Notes under the pieces: model-generated
The model's input: only the letters and a program-made list of their open reading frames with translations
Told to the model about the DNA's origin: nothing
Databases searched by the model: none
Assembly: GCF_023101665.1 (NCBI RefSeq)
Contig: NZ_CP082161.1
Coordinates: 5,084,001-5,148,000 of the forward strand
Direction: 5' to 3'
DNA length: 64,000 nucleotides
From: Bradyrhizobium sp. 195
Lineage (GTDB): Bacteria > Pseudomonadota > Alphaproteobacteria > Rhizobiales > Xanthobacteraceae
Position numbers and translations under genes: made by a program
Part shown: piece by piece, positions 9,094 through 18,327 of the stretch
Layout of the letters: each line of letters begins with the position of its first letter
How positions within the stretch are numbered: the first letter of the stretch is position 1

Positions 9094-11550
9094 GTGACCT
9101 CATTCCCTCGCGCCGCTTGGCGGTCCACTGGTCTGGTCGTGTGCCTGATGGCAGGGCTCTCGGTCGGCTGCGCCGCCCTGGCCAAGTCCAACGAGACGAC
9201 GGCGGAGACCGTCACCGCAAAGCCCGCCGCCAAGGACGCGGCAAAGGGCTCGTCCAAGGAGACCAACAAGGGAACCGGCAAGGACACTTCGAAGGACGCA
9301 GCCAAGGGGGCGAGCAAAGGGGCGGCTGGCGCCCCGAGTAAGGACACCGCGAAGAAACCGGCCAAGGATACGGGCAAGGATACTGGCAAGGACGCGGGCA
9401 AGAGCGCCGGGAAAGAACCCGCAAAGGACAAACCCAAGCCTGCCGCAGCGGCACCTGCTCCGAAATCACATTCGACCGCCCACGGTTCGCCTCCGAAAAC
9501 GGCCCCCGCGCCGGCCGCGACCGCCACCGTCAGACCTTCTGCCCCCGTCGCCAGGCCGGCCGCGGCGCCTGTGCTGGCTCCGGCGACCCGCCAACATGCC
9601 GCGCCGCGCAAGCCGGTCGTCCCGGCCGCGGTCGCTGCGACGTCGTCGACGTCCCAGGGCGACAAGGAGACGCTGGAGAGCGTCATCGAGCTCGTGCGCA
9701 AGCGCAAGGCGGGTGACGCCACCAACGCGAGCGCCAGCATTTCCGATCCGGTCGCGCGAAAACTTGCGGAATGGATCATCCTGCGCAGCGAGGACAATGG
9801 CGCGACCGTGGAGCGCTACCGCGCCTTCCTCTCCGCCAATCCGAGCTGGCCGTCGCAGACCTTTCTACGCCGTCGCCTCGAAGCTGCGATGTGGGACGAC
9901 AGGCGCGACGATTCCGTCGCGTGGTCGTGGTTCGAGAACGAATCTCCGATCTCGGCCAAGGGCCGCTTCACGCTCGCCAAGGCGATGCTGGCGCGCGGCG
10001 ACCGCGCCAACGCCGAGCGGCTGGTGCGCGAGGCCTGGCGCAGCGATCCAATGTCAGAGGACACCGAGAACAACGCGCTCGACCAGTTCGGCGCCCTGCT
10101 GACGCCGGGCGACCAGAAGGCGCGGATGGACACCCTGCTCTACGGCAGCGAGAACGAGGCCGCGCTGCGCGCCGCAAAGCGTCTCGGCGCCGGCTATGTC
10201 GCACTCGCCAGGGCCCGCATCGCCGCCGTCAAGAAGGCACCGAACGCACGCGCGCTGCTCGACGCGGTACCGCGTGAGCTGCACAACGATCCCGGCTTCA
10301 CCTTCAGCAAGATCCAGCTCCTGCGCCGCGAGGAGAAGTTCGCCGAGGCCGCCCAGCTGATGCTGTCCGCGCCGAAGGATCCGGGCCGCCTCCACAATCT
10401 CGACGAATGGTGGATCGAGCGGCGTCTGCTGGCACGCAAGATGATCGACACCGAGGAATTCCGCAGTGCCTATCTGATCGCGCGCGATGCCGCGCTGCCC
10501 TCGCGCGACATCTACAAGACCGAGCAGGAGTTCACCGCCGGGTGGATCGCGCTCCGCTTCCTCAACGACCCCGCCGCCGCCGCGCAGCATTTCGCCCGCA
10601 TCGGGGTCGGCAGCGTCAATCCGACCGCGCTGGCGCGCGCCGGCTATTGGCAGGGCCGCGCCGCGGAGGCGATGGGCCGCCAGCAGGAGGCGCGCAACGC
10701 CTATGGGCGGGCTGCCGAACAATCGACCAGCTATTACGGCCAGCTCGCACGCGCAAAGCTCGGCCTGCCGCAGATCGAGCTCAACAGTCAGCCGCGCGGG
10801 CGCGGCGCCGACCGGCTGGAGATCGTGCGCGCCGCGCATTTGCTCTACGAGCTCGACGAGCGTGAGATGGCGATACCTCTGCTTGCAGACATGGGCGAGA
10901 ACGGCGATCCCGAAGCGCTTGCCGGCCTCGGCGAACTGACCCAGCGCTATAGCGACGCGCGCGGCATGCTGCTGCTCGGCAAGGCCGCGCTCAACCGCGG
11001 CCTGCCCTTCGACTTCTACGCCTACCCCGTCAACGGCATTCCGCAATTCACGCCGATCGGCCCCGAGGTCGAGCGCAGCATCGTCTACGCGATCGCCCGG
11101 CAGGAAAGCGCGTTCAACCCCTCGGTGGTCTCGCCGGCACAAGCCTACGGGCTGATGCAGGTGACGCCGGACGCCGCGCGCTATGTCTGCAAGCGGCACG
11201 GCGCGACTTACGATCTGGGCCGGCTGAAGAACGATTCGGTCTACAATGCCACGCTCGGCTCGGCCGAGCTCGGCGGACTGCTCGAGGATTACCGCGGCTC
11301 CTACATCATGACCTTTGCCGCCTACAATGCCGGCCGCGGCAGCGTGAAGAAGTGGATCGATCGCTACGGCGATCCGCGCGACCCGAAGGTGGACGCGGTC
11401 GACTGGGTCGAGCTGATTCCATTCTCGGAGACGCGCAACTACGTGCAGCGGATCATGGAGAACCTTCAGGTCTACCGCGCCCGCTTCGGCGGCGGCTCGC
11501 GCTTGCAGATCGAGGCCGATCTGCGCCGCGGCACCGCAAGCGTGGAATAA
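9094..11550 (+). CDS. Soluble lytic murein transglycosylase with Lys/Asp/Ala-rich linker
   Basis: Slt70-type enzyme that cleaves peptidoglycan with formation of 1,6-anhydro ends. An N-terminal signal sequence (hydrophobic residues about 10-28, likely cut after CAALA) exports it to the periplasm. A low-complexity region of repeated KD, AKD and SKDTAK units and then an Ala/Pro-rich stretch (together about residues 35-190) separate it from a long superhelical U-domain. The catalytic domain has RQESAFNPS with Glu671, YGLMQVTP and TFAAYNAGRG. I choose GTG at 9094; a TTG at 9058 is in frame but lacks a Shine-Dalgarno. Not placed in a named slt orthologue group. Confidence 0.88.
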   Translation: MTSFPRAAWRSTGLVVCLMAGLSVGCAALAKSNETTAETVTAKPAAKDAAKGSSKETNKGTGKDTSKDAAKGASKGAAGAPSKDTAKKPAKDTGKDTGKDAGKSAGKEPAKDKPKPAAAAPAPKSHSTAHGSPPKTAPAPAATATVRPSAPVARPAAAPVLAPATRQHAAPRKPVVPAAVAATSSTSQGDKETLESVIELVRKRKAGDATNASASISDPVARKLAEWIILRSEDNGATVERYRAFLSANPSWPSQTFLRRRLEAAMWDDRRDDSVAWSWFENESPISAKGRFTLAKAMLARGDRANAERLVREAWRSDPMSEDTENNALDQFGALLTPGDQKARMDTLLYGSENEAALRAAKRLGAGYVALARARIAAVKKAPNARALLDAVPRELHNDPGFTFSKIQLLRREEKFAEAAQLMLSAPKDPGRLHNLDEWWIERRLLARKMIDTEEFRSAYLIARDAALPSRDIYKTEQEFTAGWIALRFLNDPAAAAQHFARIGVGSVNPTALARAGYWQGRAAEAMGRQQEARNAYGRAAEQSTSYYGQLARAKLGLPQIELNSQPRGRGADRLEIVRAAHLLYELDEREMAIPLLADMGENGDPEALAGLGELTQRYSDARGMLLLGKAALNRGLPFDFYAYPVNGIPQFTPIGPEVERSIVYAIARQESAFNPSVVSPAQAYGLMQVTPDAARYVCKRHGATYDLGRLKNDSVYNATLGSAELGGLLEDYRGSYIMTFAAYNAGRGSVKKWIDRYGDPRDPKVDAVDWVELIPFSETRNYVQRIMENLQVYRARFGGGSRLQIEADLRRGTASVE

Positions 11551-11961
11551 CGGTCCCACTTTCGATTCGCAGCCCTGAGCATGGACGGCGCGCGCTGTCC
11601 TGGCAGGACCGAGCCCGCCCGAAGCATATCCAGCGATCAGGGGCGGTTCAGGTGAGCCTTGCTCGACACGCTTCTCGCGTGCTGCGACAGCCGCGGTCAG
11701 ATCGGCAAGCGCGGCGCTGCTCCGTCCGAGCGAAGATGAAGGCGCCGGCCGCTATCGCTTGCGAAGGCAGATCAGCGAGGGATTTGCACGGCCACCCTGA
11801 TCAACGGCAGCTCTCCCCTCGTCGCCCCGGTCGGGGGCAAGCGCGCGGGCATCCGCTTTCCACAACGGCTTCCATCAGATCGCAACGAAGGCCGATCAAG
11901 GAAGAGCGACGGGCCAGCCTGCCCATTGCGTCAGGCGCGAAAGCAAGCATGCGACATAAGA
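11551..11961. other. Non-coding gap between transglycosylase and porin
   Basis: About 410 bp with no gene I can support. A frame on the plus strand crosses it (to 12029), but it is Arg/Ser/Ala-rich, begins inside the transglycosylase gene and overlaps the porin terminator, so it is treated as chance. No tRNA-like or clear hairpin structure was noticed. Confidence 0.5.
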
Positions 11962-11991
11962 AAAGCCCCGGCGGTTTCCCGCCGGGGCTTT
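11962..11991 (-). terminator. Strong intrinsic terminator of the porin gene
   Basis: A perfect 13-bp stem, AAAGCCCCGGCGG against CCGCCGGGGCTTT, around a 4-base loop. On the minus strand it is followed by TCTT after the stem's own TTT, giving a U-rich tail. It starts 22 bp past the porin stop codon. The stem also reads as a weaker terminator for plus-strand transcription. Confidence 0.85.
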
Positions 11992-12013
11992 CTGTCAGGT
12001 CGTTAGACCGAAC

Positions 12014-13585
12014 TTACCAGTTGCGCTGAGCGCGGAGGAGCAGGGTGATGGTGTCCTGATCCTTCAGCTGATACACGGTGGCCGGCTTGGCCGTCGTGCC
12101 CGAACCCGGGTAAGCAAAAGTACCGGAGTACTTCTGGTCGAGGTGGGTCCAGTTCAAGTCAGCCGAGAAGGTGAGGTTCTTGACCGGGGTCCAACGGGTG
12201 ATGACACCGACCTGCGCAACCGCGAAGTCAGGGTTACAGCTCGTCACACCAACCAGGCCGCCGAACACGCCGCCTGCACCGCCAGCGCCGCAGATGGTGG
12301 TCTTGGCCAGCGAGCCGAACTGCGCCTGAGCGTAGGCACCGTAGAGCGCGGTGTTCCAGAAGGGATCCCAGTTGTGGGTGTAGGCACCACGGAAGCCCCA
12401 GGTCTTCACAGTCTCCTGCGAAGAGCCGGTCACGAACACCGTGTCCGGAGCTTGAGCGAAGCCGACGCTCTGGTAAGCGACGCCCGAGCTGCCGAACATC
12501 GAGTAGGAGCCGCCCGCCAGGTTCTGGAAGTTGTAGCGGGACGCGCCGTCGGTGTAGACGCCCGAAATGTTGATCACGTCACCCGCGCCAGTCGGGATGT
12601 TCTTGATCGACAGAGCGAGCTGAACAGCCCAACCCCACTTGTCGTCGGGGTGGCCAGTCGGCTCGGTGGCGCCATAGTAGGCAACGTGGTTGTCGTGAGC
12701 AGCGACCGACGCCTGGAACAGACCCCAGGCCTGGTCGACGCGGACCATACCGACGAGGTTCGGCGAACGCGAGCCGCCGATGGCGTTGGAGCCATACGCG
12801 CCGCCTGCGATGCCCGCCACCGAAGCGCCGGTCATGTTCAGGTTGCCGGCCTGGTAGTAGGCCGTCGCGTCTTCAGCCGAGAACGAGGCCGTCACGCCCT
12901 GACCGAAGTCAGCAGTGTAGGTGAACTGGTTGACACCAGTGACCGTGCCGGAACCGCCGACGAGGCTGTCGAAGTTGTTGCCGGGATAGTTGGTCCAGGG
13001 CGCGTCGAACTGCGACACGGCCTTACCCATGGTGAAGCCAGCGAACTGGATGAAGGCGTAGTACACGCCGAGCGAACCGCCCGAGGTGTTGCCGTCGGTG
13101 CCGTTAATCGACGAACCAACGAGCGCCGGAGTGGCGCCGGAGGTGTTGAGCGCCAGCGTGCCGCTGTAGGCGGTGGTGCCCGTCGCGCTGCCCGTGCCGG
13201 CGTAGTTGCCGGTGGTCCAGGAGAACACGCCGTCGAAGAAGGTACGGACGACGCCGTACTCGGTCGCGGTGCGCGTGTCGATGTTGAGATCTTCACGAGC
13301 GCGCATGGTGTAGTAGTTCGTCAGACGGTTACGCGAACCGTTGTTCGACGTGAGCTGACCACTGAAGCTCGAGTTGGTGTTCAGCGCGACTTCAGCGCGC
13401 AGATAACCACCCAGCTTGATGCAGGTGTCGGTGCCCGGGATGTAGTAGAAACCGGCTCCGTACAGCGAGCAGATCTTCACGTATTCGACCGCCTTGGCCT
13501 TCACGGGGAGATCGGCTGCCTGCGCTCCGCCCACGGCGATCAGACCCGCCGCTGAGCCGAGCAAAAGGCTCTTAACCAACTTCAT
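12014..13585 (-). CDS. Major outer-membrane porin (Porin_2 family, Rhizobiales type)
   Basis: A trimeric general diffusion porin. The 523-residue precursor begins [20 protein letters not shown] and is probably cut after AQA, leaving the mature start [16 protein letters not shown]. The segment [20 protein letters not shown] with its paired cysteines, the GGYLRAE strand and the C-terminal aromatic LLLRAQRNW (for Bam recognition) are hallmarks of this family. GGAGG lies a few bases before the ATG. The long alternative frame on the opposite strand (12143-13555) is a shadow caused by biased codon use. The strong terminator and ribosome-binding site fit high expression. Bradyrhizobium usually has several paralogues. 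Confidence 0.95.
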   Translation of the reverse strand: MKLVKSLLLGSAAGLIAVGGAQAADLPVKAKAVEYVKICSLYGAGFYYIPGTDTCIKLGGYLRAEVALNTNSSFSGQLTSNNGSRNRLTNYYTMRAREDLNIDTRTATEYGVVRTFFDGVFSWTTGNYAGTGSATGTTAYSGTLALNTSGATPALVGSSINGTDGNTSGGSLGVYYAFIQFAGFTMGKAVSQFDAPWTNYPGNNFDSLVGGSGTVTGVNQFTYTADFGQGVTASFSAEDATAYYQAGNLNMTGASVAGIAGGAYGSNAIGGSRSPNLVGMVRVDQAWGLFQASVAAHDNHVAYYGATEPTGHPDDKWGWAVQLALSIKNIPTGAGDVINISGVYTDGASRYNFQNLAGGSYSMFGSSGVAYQSVGFAQAPDTVFVTGSSQETVKTWGFRGAYTHNWDPFWNTALYGAYAQAQFGSLAKTTICGAGGAGGVFGGLVGVTSCNPDFAVAQVGVITRWTPVKNLTFSADLNWTHLDQKYSGTFAYPGSGTTAKPATVYQLKDQDTITLLLRAQRNW

Positions 13586-14406
13586 GTTAAACCTCCAAGT
13601 TGCTCTTCAGGGAAGGTCACTGACCGGACGGCCAATTCCCCAACCCCCTCTAAATCACCGCTTTGGGCTCCTTCGCGTCTTCGGACACACCCGCATGAAC
13701 GCGAGGGACTTAAGCGAATGACCTAAACGGGACGACCTCGGGATGCCCCCCTCCGTCGCTCAGTCACAATTACCGAACGTCCTTGCACACACAACAACAG
13801 AACGCTTCGAGACGGGCCTATGGAGCTTGTTTTCCGACGGGTGTTGCACAAATAACACGCAGATGTGATCGGATCGCCTTCGTAAGGCATTGTTCCAACT
13901 GATGTTTTTGAAGCGGTTCCGATTGCCATCAAAGTTCCTCACTTAAGGCACTGCAGACGGGGTGGTGGCCTGGAGGGGCTTTGACGCGCTCGAATCGTGG
14001 AATCAGGGGGAGACTCAAGGAGAGGGTCGAACTGCTCTCTGCCAACTCTCTGGCCTAAGCAGGCACGGCCTCAGGGCGCGCGGCGAACACTCTATGAATG
14101 GAGCGCGGGACTATGCGGGCCCGGCCGGCGGAGACGGGCGATTCGAACTTTCGACAGCCTTCATCCCGCCCCTGATCGAATCTTCCAGGAAACTCAGTCT
14201 CTTACACGGAGCAAAGACGGGCTCAGACGCGGAACCCTGCTTCGACATGTGCCAGGCGCTCCTCCCATGCGCCCATTCCCGCAACGTTACGTTCAGGCCC
14301 CGGGAAGCCAAGCCATCCTGTTTCGAAAATCGCTGGGAATATTCGAGCGAAAACACACGCTTCCAAATTGACCGGCCCAAGCAATTGGATGCATAAGGCT
14401 CGCACC
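13586..14406. other. Long untranslated region upstream of the porin
   Basis: About 820 bp without a credible gene. The part nearest the porin (13586-13950) must hold its promoter and leader; it is less G+C-rich than the surrounding genes and contains T-runs and A-runs, but I cannot point to a clear -35/-10 pair. The remainder includes the tRNA-like fragment described separately. Short frames here have no recognisable features. Confidence 0.5.
14127..14153 (-). other. Fragment resembling the 3' end of a tRNA
   Basis: On the minus strand the sequence contains TTCGAATC, the T-loop signature, followed by GTCTCCGCC, close to the TCTCCGCC end of the tRNA-Ser gene 254 bp away. The T-stem does not pair properly and no anticodon arm is visible upstream, so it is not a functional tRNA. 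It may be a decayed tRNA end or a chance match. Confidence 0.35.
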
Positions 14407-14499
14407 GGAGAGGTGGCCGAGTGGCTGAAGGCAACGCTTTGCTAAAGCGTCATACGGTCTCAAGCTGTATCGAGGGTTCGAATCCCTCCCTCTCCGCCA
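14407..14499 (+). tRNA. tRNA-Ser (anticodon GCU)
   Basis: A class II tRNA. The acceptor stem GGAGAGG pairs with CCTCTCC and is followed by discriminator G and an encoded CCA (14497-14499). The D-arm is GCCGAGTGGCTGAAGGC, the anticodon stem-loop is centred on TTGCTAA with anticodon GCT, a long variable arm follows (ACGGTCTCAAGCTGT), and the T-arm GAGGGTTCGAATCCCTC is perfect. It reads AGC/AGU serine codons. Confidence 0.96.
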
Positions 14500-14532
14500 C
14501 CCAGCGGCAGAATCAATCAAGATCTGGGCGTT

Positions 14533-14844
14533 TCACCTGAAATCGATCGTGAGGCCGGCGCGAAAGCCTGGCGCTGGGATCGGCGCGGTGCGCTCAGATC
14601 GATTCGCACCATCTTTATATATGTGCGTCCGCGTCTCGCGGCGGAACCGCCAGATCCGCCAGTGCGAGGGCGAAATCAGCACCGCTTCATCGGCCCAGGC
14701 GTTGAACCATACGCCGGACCTGCGCCGGCACGGAAACGACCAGGGCAGAATCCCCGTCTTGCGTCGACGCCCGAGTTCCAGCTCGCACTCATCGGGAGCG
14801 ATCTGAATCGGTCGCCATCGTCCATTGGTGTCGAGCTCGCTCAT
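14533..14844 (-). CDS. Small hypothetical protein with WRPIQIAP motif
   Basis: A 103-residue protein that I cannot assign a function. Its start contains RWRPIQIAPD, resembling the W-R-P-I-E-T-A-P-K box of small proteins common in Bradyrhizobium and in phage-related contexts. Later come PWSFPCRRRSGVWFNAW and ISPSHWRIWR, which also fit that group by memory. It lies just after tRNA-Ser, on the opposite strand, a position often used by integrated elements. The last 25 residues look unlike the family and could be read-through after a mutation. Confidence 0.55.
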   Translation of the reverse strand: MSELDTNGRWRPIQIAPDECELELGRRRKTGILPWSFPCRRRSGVWFNAWADEAVLISPSHWRIWRFRRETRTHIYKDGANRSERTAPIPAPGFRAGLTIDFR

Positions 14845-14940
14845 GCCGCTTGGGTCTTATGTGACGGCACGACGACGAAACTTGATTCAACGCAACCGGG
14901 CCCACCCGTGCGAACACGGGTGTGGATGCGTTTCCAAGGT

Positions 14941-15210
14941 TCAGTGGGCGGAAACCCACGCCCTCGCCGCACGCTGCGCGGCCGAGATCTCGACCTCCGA
15001 CATCTGCCCGGCAACTTCCTGGCGCAGCGTCACGGCATCCTTGCGGCCCTTCAAGGCGGCGAGGTTGAACCATTTGTGTGCGGCGACGAGATCGACGAGG
15101 CCGGCGCGGCCGCTCGCCCAATAAATCCCGCGCTCGAACAGCACGTCCGACAGCGCGCTCGCGTCGATCGGCGTTGCCGTCTCCATATCGAAAGTACCCT
15201 GAAACATCAC
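14941..15210 (-). CDS. Small Sel1-like repeat protein
   Basis: An 89-residue protein with one Sel1/TPR-like helical repeat. LSDVLFERGIYWASGR, GLVDLVAAHKWFNLAALKG and the helix containing AAQRAARAW fit the A-x-x-W/F-x-x-x-A-A pattern of Sel1 repeats. There is no signal peptide, so it is probably cytosolic. Function unknown; Sel1 units usually mediate protein contacts. The start MMFQGTFDMETATP is taken at 15210; the second Met is equally possible. A frame on the same strand (14789-15214) is a shadow. Confidence 0.68.
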   Translation of the reverse strand: MMFQGTFDMETATPIDASALSDVLFERGIYWASGRAGLVDLVAAHKWFNLAALKGRKDAVTLRQEVAGQMSEVEISAAQRAARAWVSAH

Positions 15211-16138
15211 GCATCCCCTTTTTTCTTGTGCCGCCTCGTTCCCCCGAGCGCGGCTCCCGTCCAGATATTGTTCAACTCATCCCCGTGCCGTTTGCCGGCT
15301 TGTTGGAGGCGATGATGGCGGGCAAATTTGAATGGCAGTTTAAGTATCGCGATGAAGCAGACGTAAACGCGAGCGCGCGACGCGAGCGCGCGGAATGCGA
15401 AAAATCCCCGACTTGCAGGTACTTCTGCGATTCGTCAGATTCGGTTTACCCTGCGATTTTGAGAGAACGATAACCATTGCGCGCAGTGGCGCGCGCCCTG
15501 CGGCTTCCAACCTCTGTCGTCACCCGCGAAGGCGCAGGGCTATCGCCTTTGAAGACCGCCTGCGGCCATCCTTCGAGACGCCCGCCTTTGCCAGGCCCTC
15601 AGGATGAGGACGGAGTGTTCGGCAGCAGGTCATCTCGAAGGACGAGGCGCGCGCTCAGGCGCCGCAATGTCATATGCAATTGCCCTGCGCGAAGGCGGGT
15701 GACCCGGTATCGCAGAGGCAGCAGTGATCCGCCGAGAAGTTGCGGCGTACCGGATCGCCCGGTCGATGCCGGGCGATGACGCCGCACAGGTCGAACGACC
15801 CGCGGACTGCGGCAGGCACCCAACGTGCACGGAGCCCTTCGCCTGCTCAACGGCAGTGCGACGACGTCGCGGTCAGATCAGCAATGTCTGGGGAAAGGAA
15901 TGCCGGCAATGCCCCGGCCTCAGGAGAACGAGGGCGTCGGCGAACACGTCAGGACCAGATTTCACGTTGGCCCGAAGGCCGCCTATGAAATTGCGGAGCC
16001 CCTTACGGAGAACCGCACCGAACGAAGAAAACTTGTTTCTTCTGCCGGACCGTCAAAGTGAACGATCCGACCGTTGACCTGATGTCTCGCCGACACCCTC
16101 TATCGTCGACCAGAACCTTTAGGAGGCGCTGATGACGT
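15211..16138. other. Repeat-rich intergenic region without a supported gene
   Basis: About 930 bp. It holds one palindromic repeat (15667-15780, listed separately) and a broken piece of the family A repeat at about 15570-15650, recognised by CCATCCTTCGAGACGC and CTCAGGATGAGG. The flanks 15211-15560 and 15790-16138 carry only short frames with no recognisable motif. It appears to be a place where intergenic repeats have accumulated and decayed. Confidence 0.55.
15667..15780 (+). repeat. Palindromic intergenic repeat (family B)
   Basis: Begins ATGTCAT, passes GCGCGAAGGCGGGTGACCCGGTA, centre, then GCGGCGTACCGGATCGCCC and ends GCCGGGCGATGAC. The arms are roughly inverse complements (GGTA.. / ..TACCGG). 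The same order of blocks is found at 58658-58760, showing that it is a dispersed element. Confidence 0.7.
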
Positions 16139-16161
16139 GCCGGCTCATTTCAAGAGCCGGC
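16139..16161 (-). terminator. Hairpin after the Lys/Ala-rich small gene
   Basis: GCCGGCTC and GAGCCGGC form a perfect 8-bp stem with a 7-base loop, 17 bp past the stop codon of the small basic protein gene. There is no good U-run after it on the minus strand, so it may be a weak terminator or an mRNA-stabilising hairpin. Confidence 0.5.
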
Positions 16162-16177
16162 AACTTCAGAAGCGAAG

Positions 16178-16276
16178 TTACTTCTTCTTGGCGACCTTGC
16201 GGGTCTTCTTCGCAGTCTTCTTCACTGCGCTCTTCGCCTTCTTCGCCTTCTTCGCCTTCTTTGCTTTCTTGGCCAT
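16178..16276 (-). CDS. Very small Lys/Ala-rich (histone H1-like) basic protein
   Basis: Encodes 32 residues: MAKKAKKAKKAKKAKSAVKK, then a further TAKK, TRKVA and a terminal KKK. Half the residues are lysine, as in the C-terminal tails of histone H1 and of bacterial Hc/AlgP-type proteins, so nucleic-acid binding is likely but inferred. A strong GGAGGG site stands 4 bp before the ATG, and a hairpin follows the stop. A longer Glu-rich frame over the same DNA (16119-16340) is a frame-shifted shadow. The AAG-rich triplet repeat could change length by slippage. Confidence 0.72.
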   Translation of the reverse strand: MAKKAKKAKKAKKAKSAVKKTAKKTRKVAKKK

Positions 16277-16842
16277 GTTGCCCTCCGATGTGTGAGATGG
16301 CTTTAATCGCTGCGTGCAGTCGGGGATCGAATGCACTCATCCCGAATACACCAACACAACGAAAAAAACAGCGTCTCGCTTAAAGAAGTGTTGACGACGC
16401 AACGCGCGTGCGCTTGGCGAGTGCGACGCAAGCGCACTGCATGACGCGTTCGTGCGATCGCAGAGAGTGGCCGCGTCATCGGTGTTCGCCAGACTAGTGA
16501 TTGCAGGAAAACACTATGCAGAAAGTATTTTCCTGCACTAACGCATTGCGCATGATCAACGCGACGATGCGTGTCGCGACGCGCGCGATCGCCTCGCAAG
16601 GGCGTTTCGCGGACTCTGAGTCGCGACTTTTGGCAACGAAAATATTTTCATGCTTAACGCCGCGAGCCCTCGTCGAAGCGCGCGCGGGCCGCCGTTTGGC
16701 GCGAATCGCGTGACCGCGATTCGGTCGTCACATCGCGTCTGATCGGGATGAAGTTCGCCGCCGAGGATGCGTGCGAGCGTCGCGCCGCGAACGGAAAGCG
16801 AGGTGACGGACACGCTCCATCACCTCGTTCGAACGCGCGACG
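16277..16842. other. Intergenic region with imperfect repeats downstream of gatB
   Basis: About 565 bp without a supported gene. It contains an inverted repeat TGCAGGAAAA (16502-16511) / TTTTCCTGCA (16528-16537), the palindrome GAAAATATTTTC (16638-16649), and an imperfect duplication of TATTTTCCTGCACTAACGC (16526-16544) at 16643-16660. GAGGTGA/TCACCTC at about 16800-16826 could be a weak hairpin after gatB. The frame 16501-16713 (70 residues) has no recognisable motif or ribosome-binding site. Confidence 0.5.
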
Positions 16843-18327
16843 CTAGACGCCGAGCTTGGACTTGAGCAGTTCGTTGACGCTCTGCGGGTTGGCCTTGCCG
16901 CCGGACGCCTTCATCACCTGGCCGACGAACCAGCCGAGCGACTGCGGCTTGTCCTTCACCTGCGCGGCCTTGTCGGGATTGGCCGCGATGATGTCGTCGA
17001 CCACCTTCTCGATCGCCGAGAGGTCGGTCACCTGCTTCATGCCGCGGCTTTCCACCAGTGCGCGGGGATCGCCGCCCTCCTGCCAGACGATCTCGAACAG
17101 ATCCTTGGCGATCTTGCCGGAGATCGTGCCCTCGCCGATCAGGTCGATGATCGCAGCCAGCTGCTCGGCGTTGACGGGAGAGTCCGTAATATCCCGGCCT
17201 TCCTTGTTGAGGCGGCCGAACAGCTCGTTGATCACCCAGTTCGCCGCCATCTTGCCGTCGCGCGCGCGGTTGGCGAGCCTGTCGAGCACGGTCTCGTAGA
17301 ACACCGCGCTCTCGCGCTCGGCGACCAGCACGCTCGCATCATAGGCTGACAGGCCGAAGTCGGCGACGAAGCGCGTCTTCTTCTGGTCCGGCAGCTCCGG
17401 CAGCTCCGCCTTCAGCGCGTCGACGAACGCCTGACTGAACTCCAGCGGCAGCAAGTCCGGGTCGGGGAAGTAGCGGTAGTCATGCGCCTCTTCCTTGGAG
17501 CGCATCGAGCGGGTCTCGCCCTTGTTGGGGTCATAGAGCCGCGTCTCCTGGTCAATGGCGCCGCCGTCCTCGAGGATCTCGATCTGGCGCCGCGCCTCGT
17601 ACTCGATCGCCTGCCCGATGAAGGTGATCGAGTTCATGTTCTTGATCTCGCAGCGGGTGCCGAGCGGCCCGCCGGGCTTGCGCACCGAGACGTTGACGTC
17701 GGCCCGCAAGCTTCCCTTCTCCATGTCGCCGTCGCAGGTGCCGAGATAGCGCAGGATCGAGCGCAGCTTGGTCACATAGGCCTTGGCCTGCTCGGCATCG
17801 CGGATGTCGGGTTTTGACACGATCTCCATCAACGCAACGCCGCAGCGATTGAGGTCGACAAAGGACATGGTCGGCGACTGGTCGTGCAGCAATTTGCCTG
17901 CATCCTGCTCCAGATGCAGCCGCTCGATACCGATGGTGGCGACCTTGCCACCGTCCAGTTCGACGACGACGTCGCCCTCGCCGACGATCGGCGATTTGTA
18001 CTGGCTGATCTGGTAGCCCTGCGGCGAGTCCGGATAGAAATAGTTCTTGCGGTCGAACACCGAGCGCAAATTGATCGCGGCGTTGAGACCGAGCCCGGTT
18101 CGGACAGCCTGCCTGACGCACTCCCCGTTGATGACAGGCAGCATGCCCGGCATCGCCGCGTCAACCAGCGAGACATGGCTGTTGGGCTCGCCGCCGAATT
18201 CGGTCGCGGCCCCGGAGAACAGTTTCGACTGCGAGGTGACCTGAGCATGCACCTCCATGCCGATCACGACTTCCCAATCGCCGGTCTGGCCCTTGATCAG
18301 TTTTCCCTGTCTGACTGACGTGTTCAT
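16843..18327 (-). CDS. gatB: Aspartyl/glutamyl-tRNA amidotransferase subunit B
   Basis: Kinase-like subunit of GatCAB, which activates mischarged Glu-tRNAGln or Asp-tRNAAsn with ATP before amidation. The 494-residue protein has the N-terminal cradle motif [11 protein letters not shown], the metal/ATP core [19 protein letters not shown] (about 85-105) and DVNVSVR, then the helical and YqeY tail ending [11 protein letters not shown]. The ATG at 18327 overlaps the stop of the preceding small gene as ATGA, so its translation is likely coupled. Upstream extension of the frame to 18543 is ruled out by that arrangement. Confidence 0.96.
   Translation of the reverse strand: MNTSVRQGKLIKGQTGDWEVVIGMEVHAQVTSQSKLFSGAATEFGGEPNSHVSLVDAAMPGMLPVINGECVRQAVRTGLGLNAAINLRSVFDRKNYFYPDSPQGYQISQYKSPIVGEGDVVVELDGGKVATIGIERLHLEQDAGKLLHDQSPTMSFVDLNRCGVALMEIVSKPDIRDAEQAKAYVTKLRSILRYLGTCDGDMEKGSLRADVNVSVRKPGGPLGTRCEIKNMNSITFIGQAIEYEARRQIEILEDGGAIDQETRLYDPNKGETRSMRSKEEAHDYRYFPDPDLLPLEFSQAFVDALKAELPELPDQKKTRFVADFGLSAYDASVLVAERESAVFYETVLDRLANRARDGKMAANWVINELFGRLNKEGRDITDSPVNAEQLAAIIDLIGEGTISGKIAKDLFEIVWQEGGDPRALVESRGMKQVTDLSAIEKVVDDIIAANPDKAAQVKDKPQSLGWFVGQVMKASGGKANPQSVNELLKSKLGV

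Noticed and set aside
11352..12029. 225-codon frame after the transglycosylase gene
   Set aside because: Starts within the transglycosylase coding region and runs over the porin terminator. Arg/Ser-rich, with no motif.
12143..13555. A 470-codon plus-strand frame opposite the porin gene
   Set aside because: Shadow of strong codon bias in the porin gene. Its composition (Arg/Val/Ala/Gly) and lack of motifs or start signals argue against a protein.
14293..14520. Minus-strand frame containing RGRDSNPR across the tRNA-Ser gene
   Set aside because: This peptide is the known mistranslation of the reverse complement of tRNA-Ser genes.
16119..16340. Glu/Lys-rich frame over the small basic gene
   Set aside because: It reads the AAG-rich repeat in a shifted frame, starts without a ribosome-binding site and overlaps the terminator-like hairpin. 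The 32-residue frame has a proper GGAGGG site.
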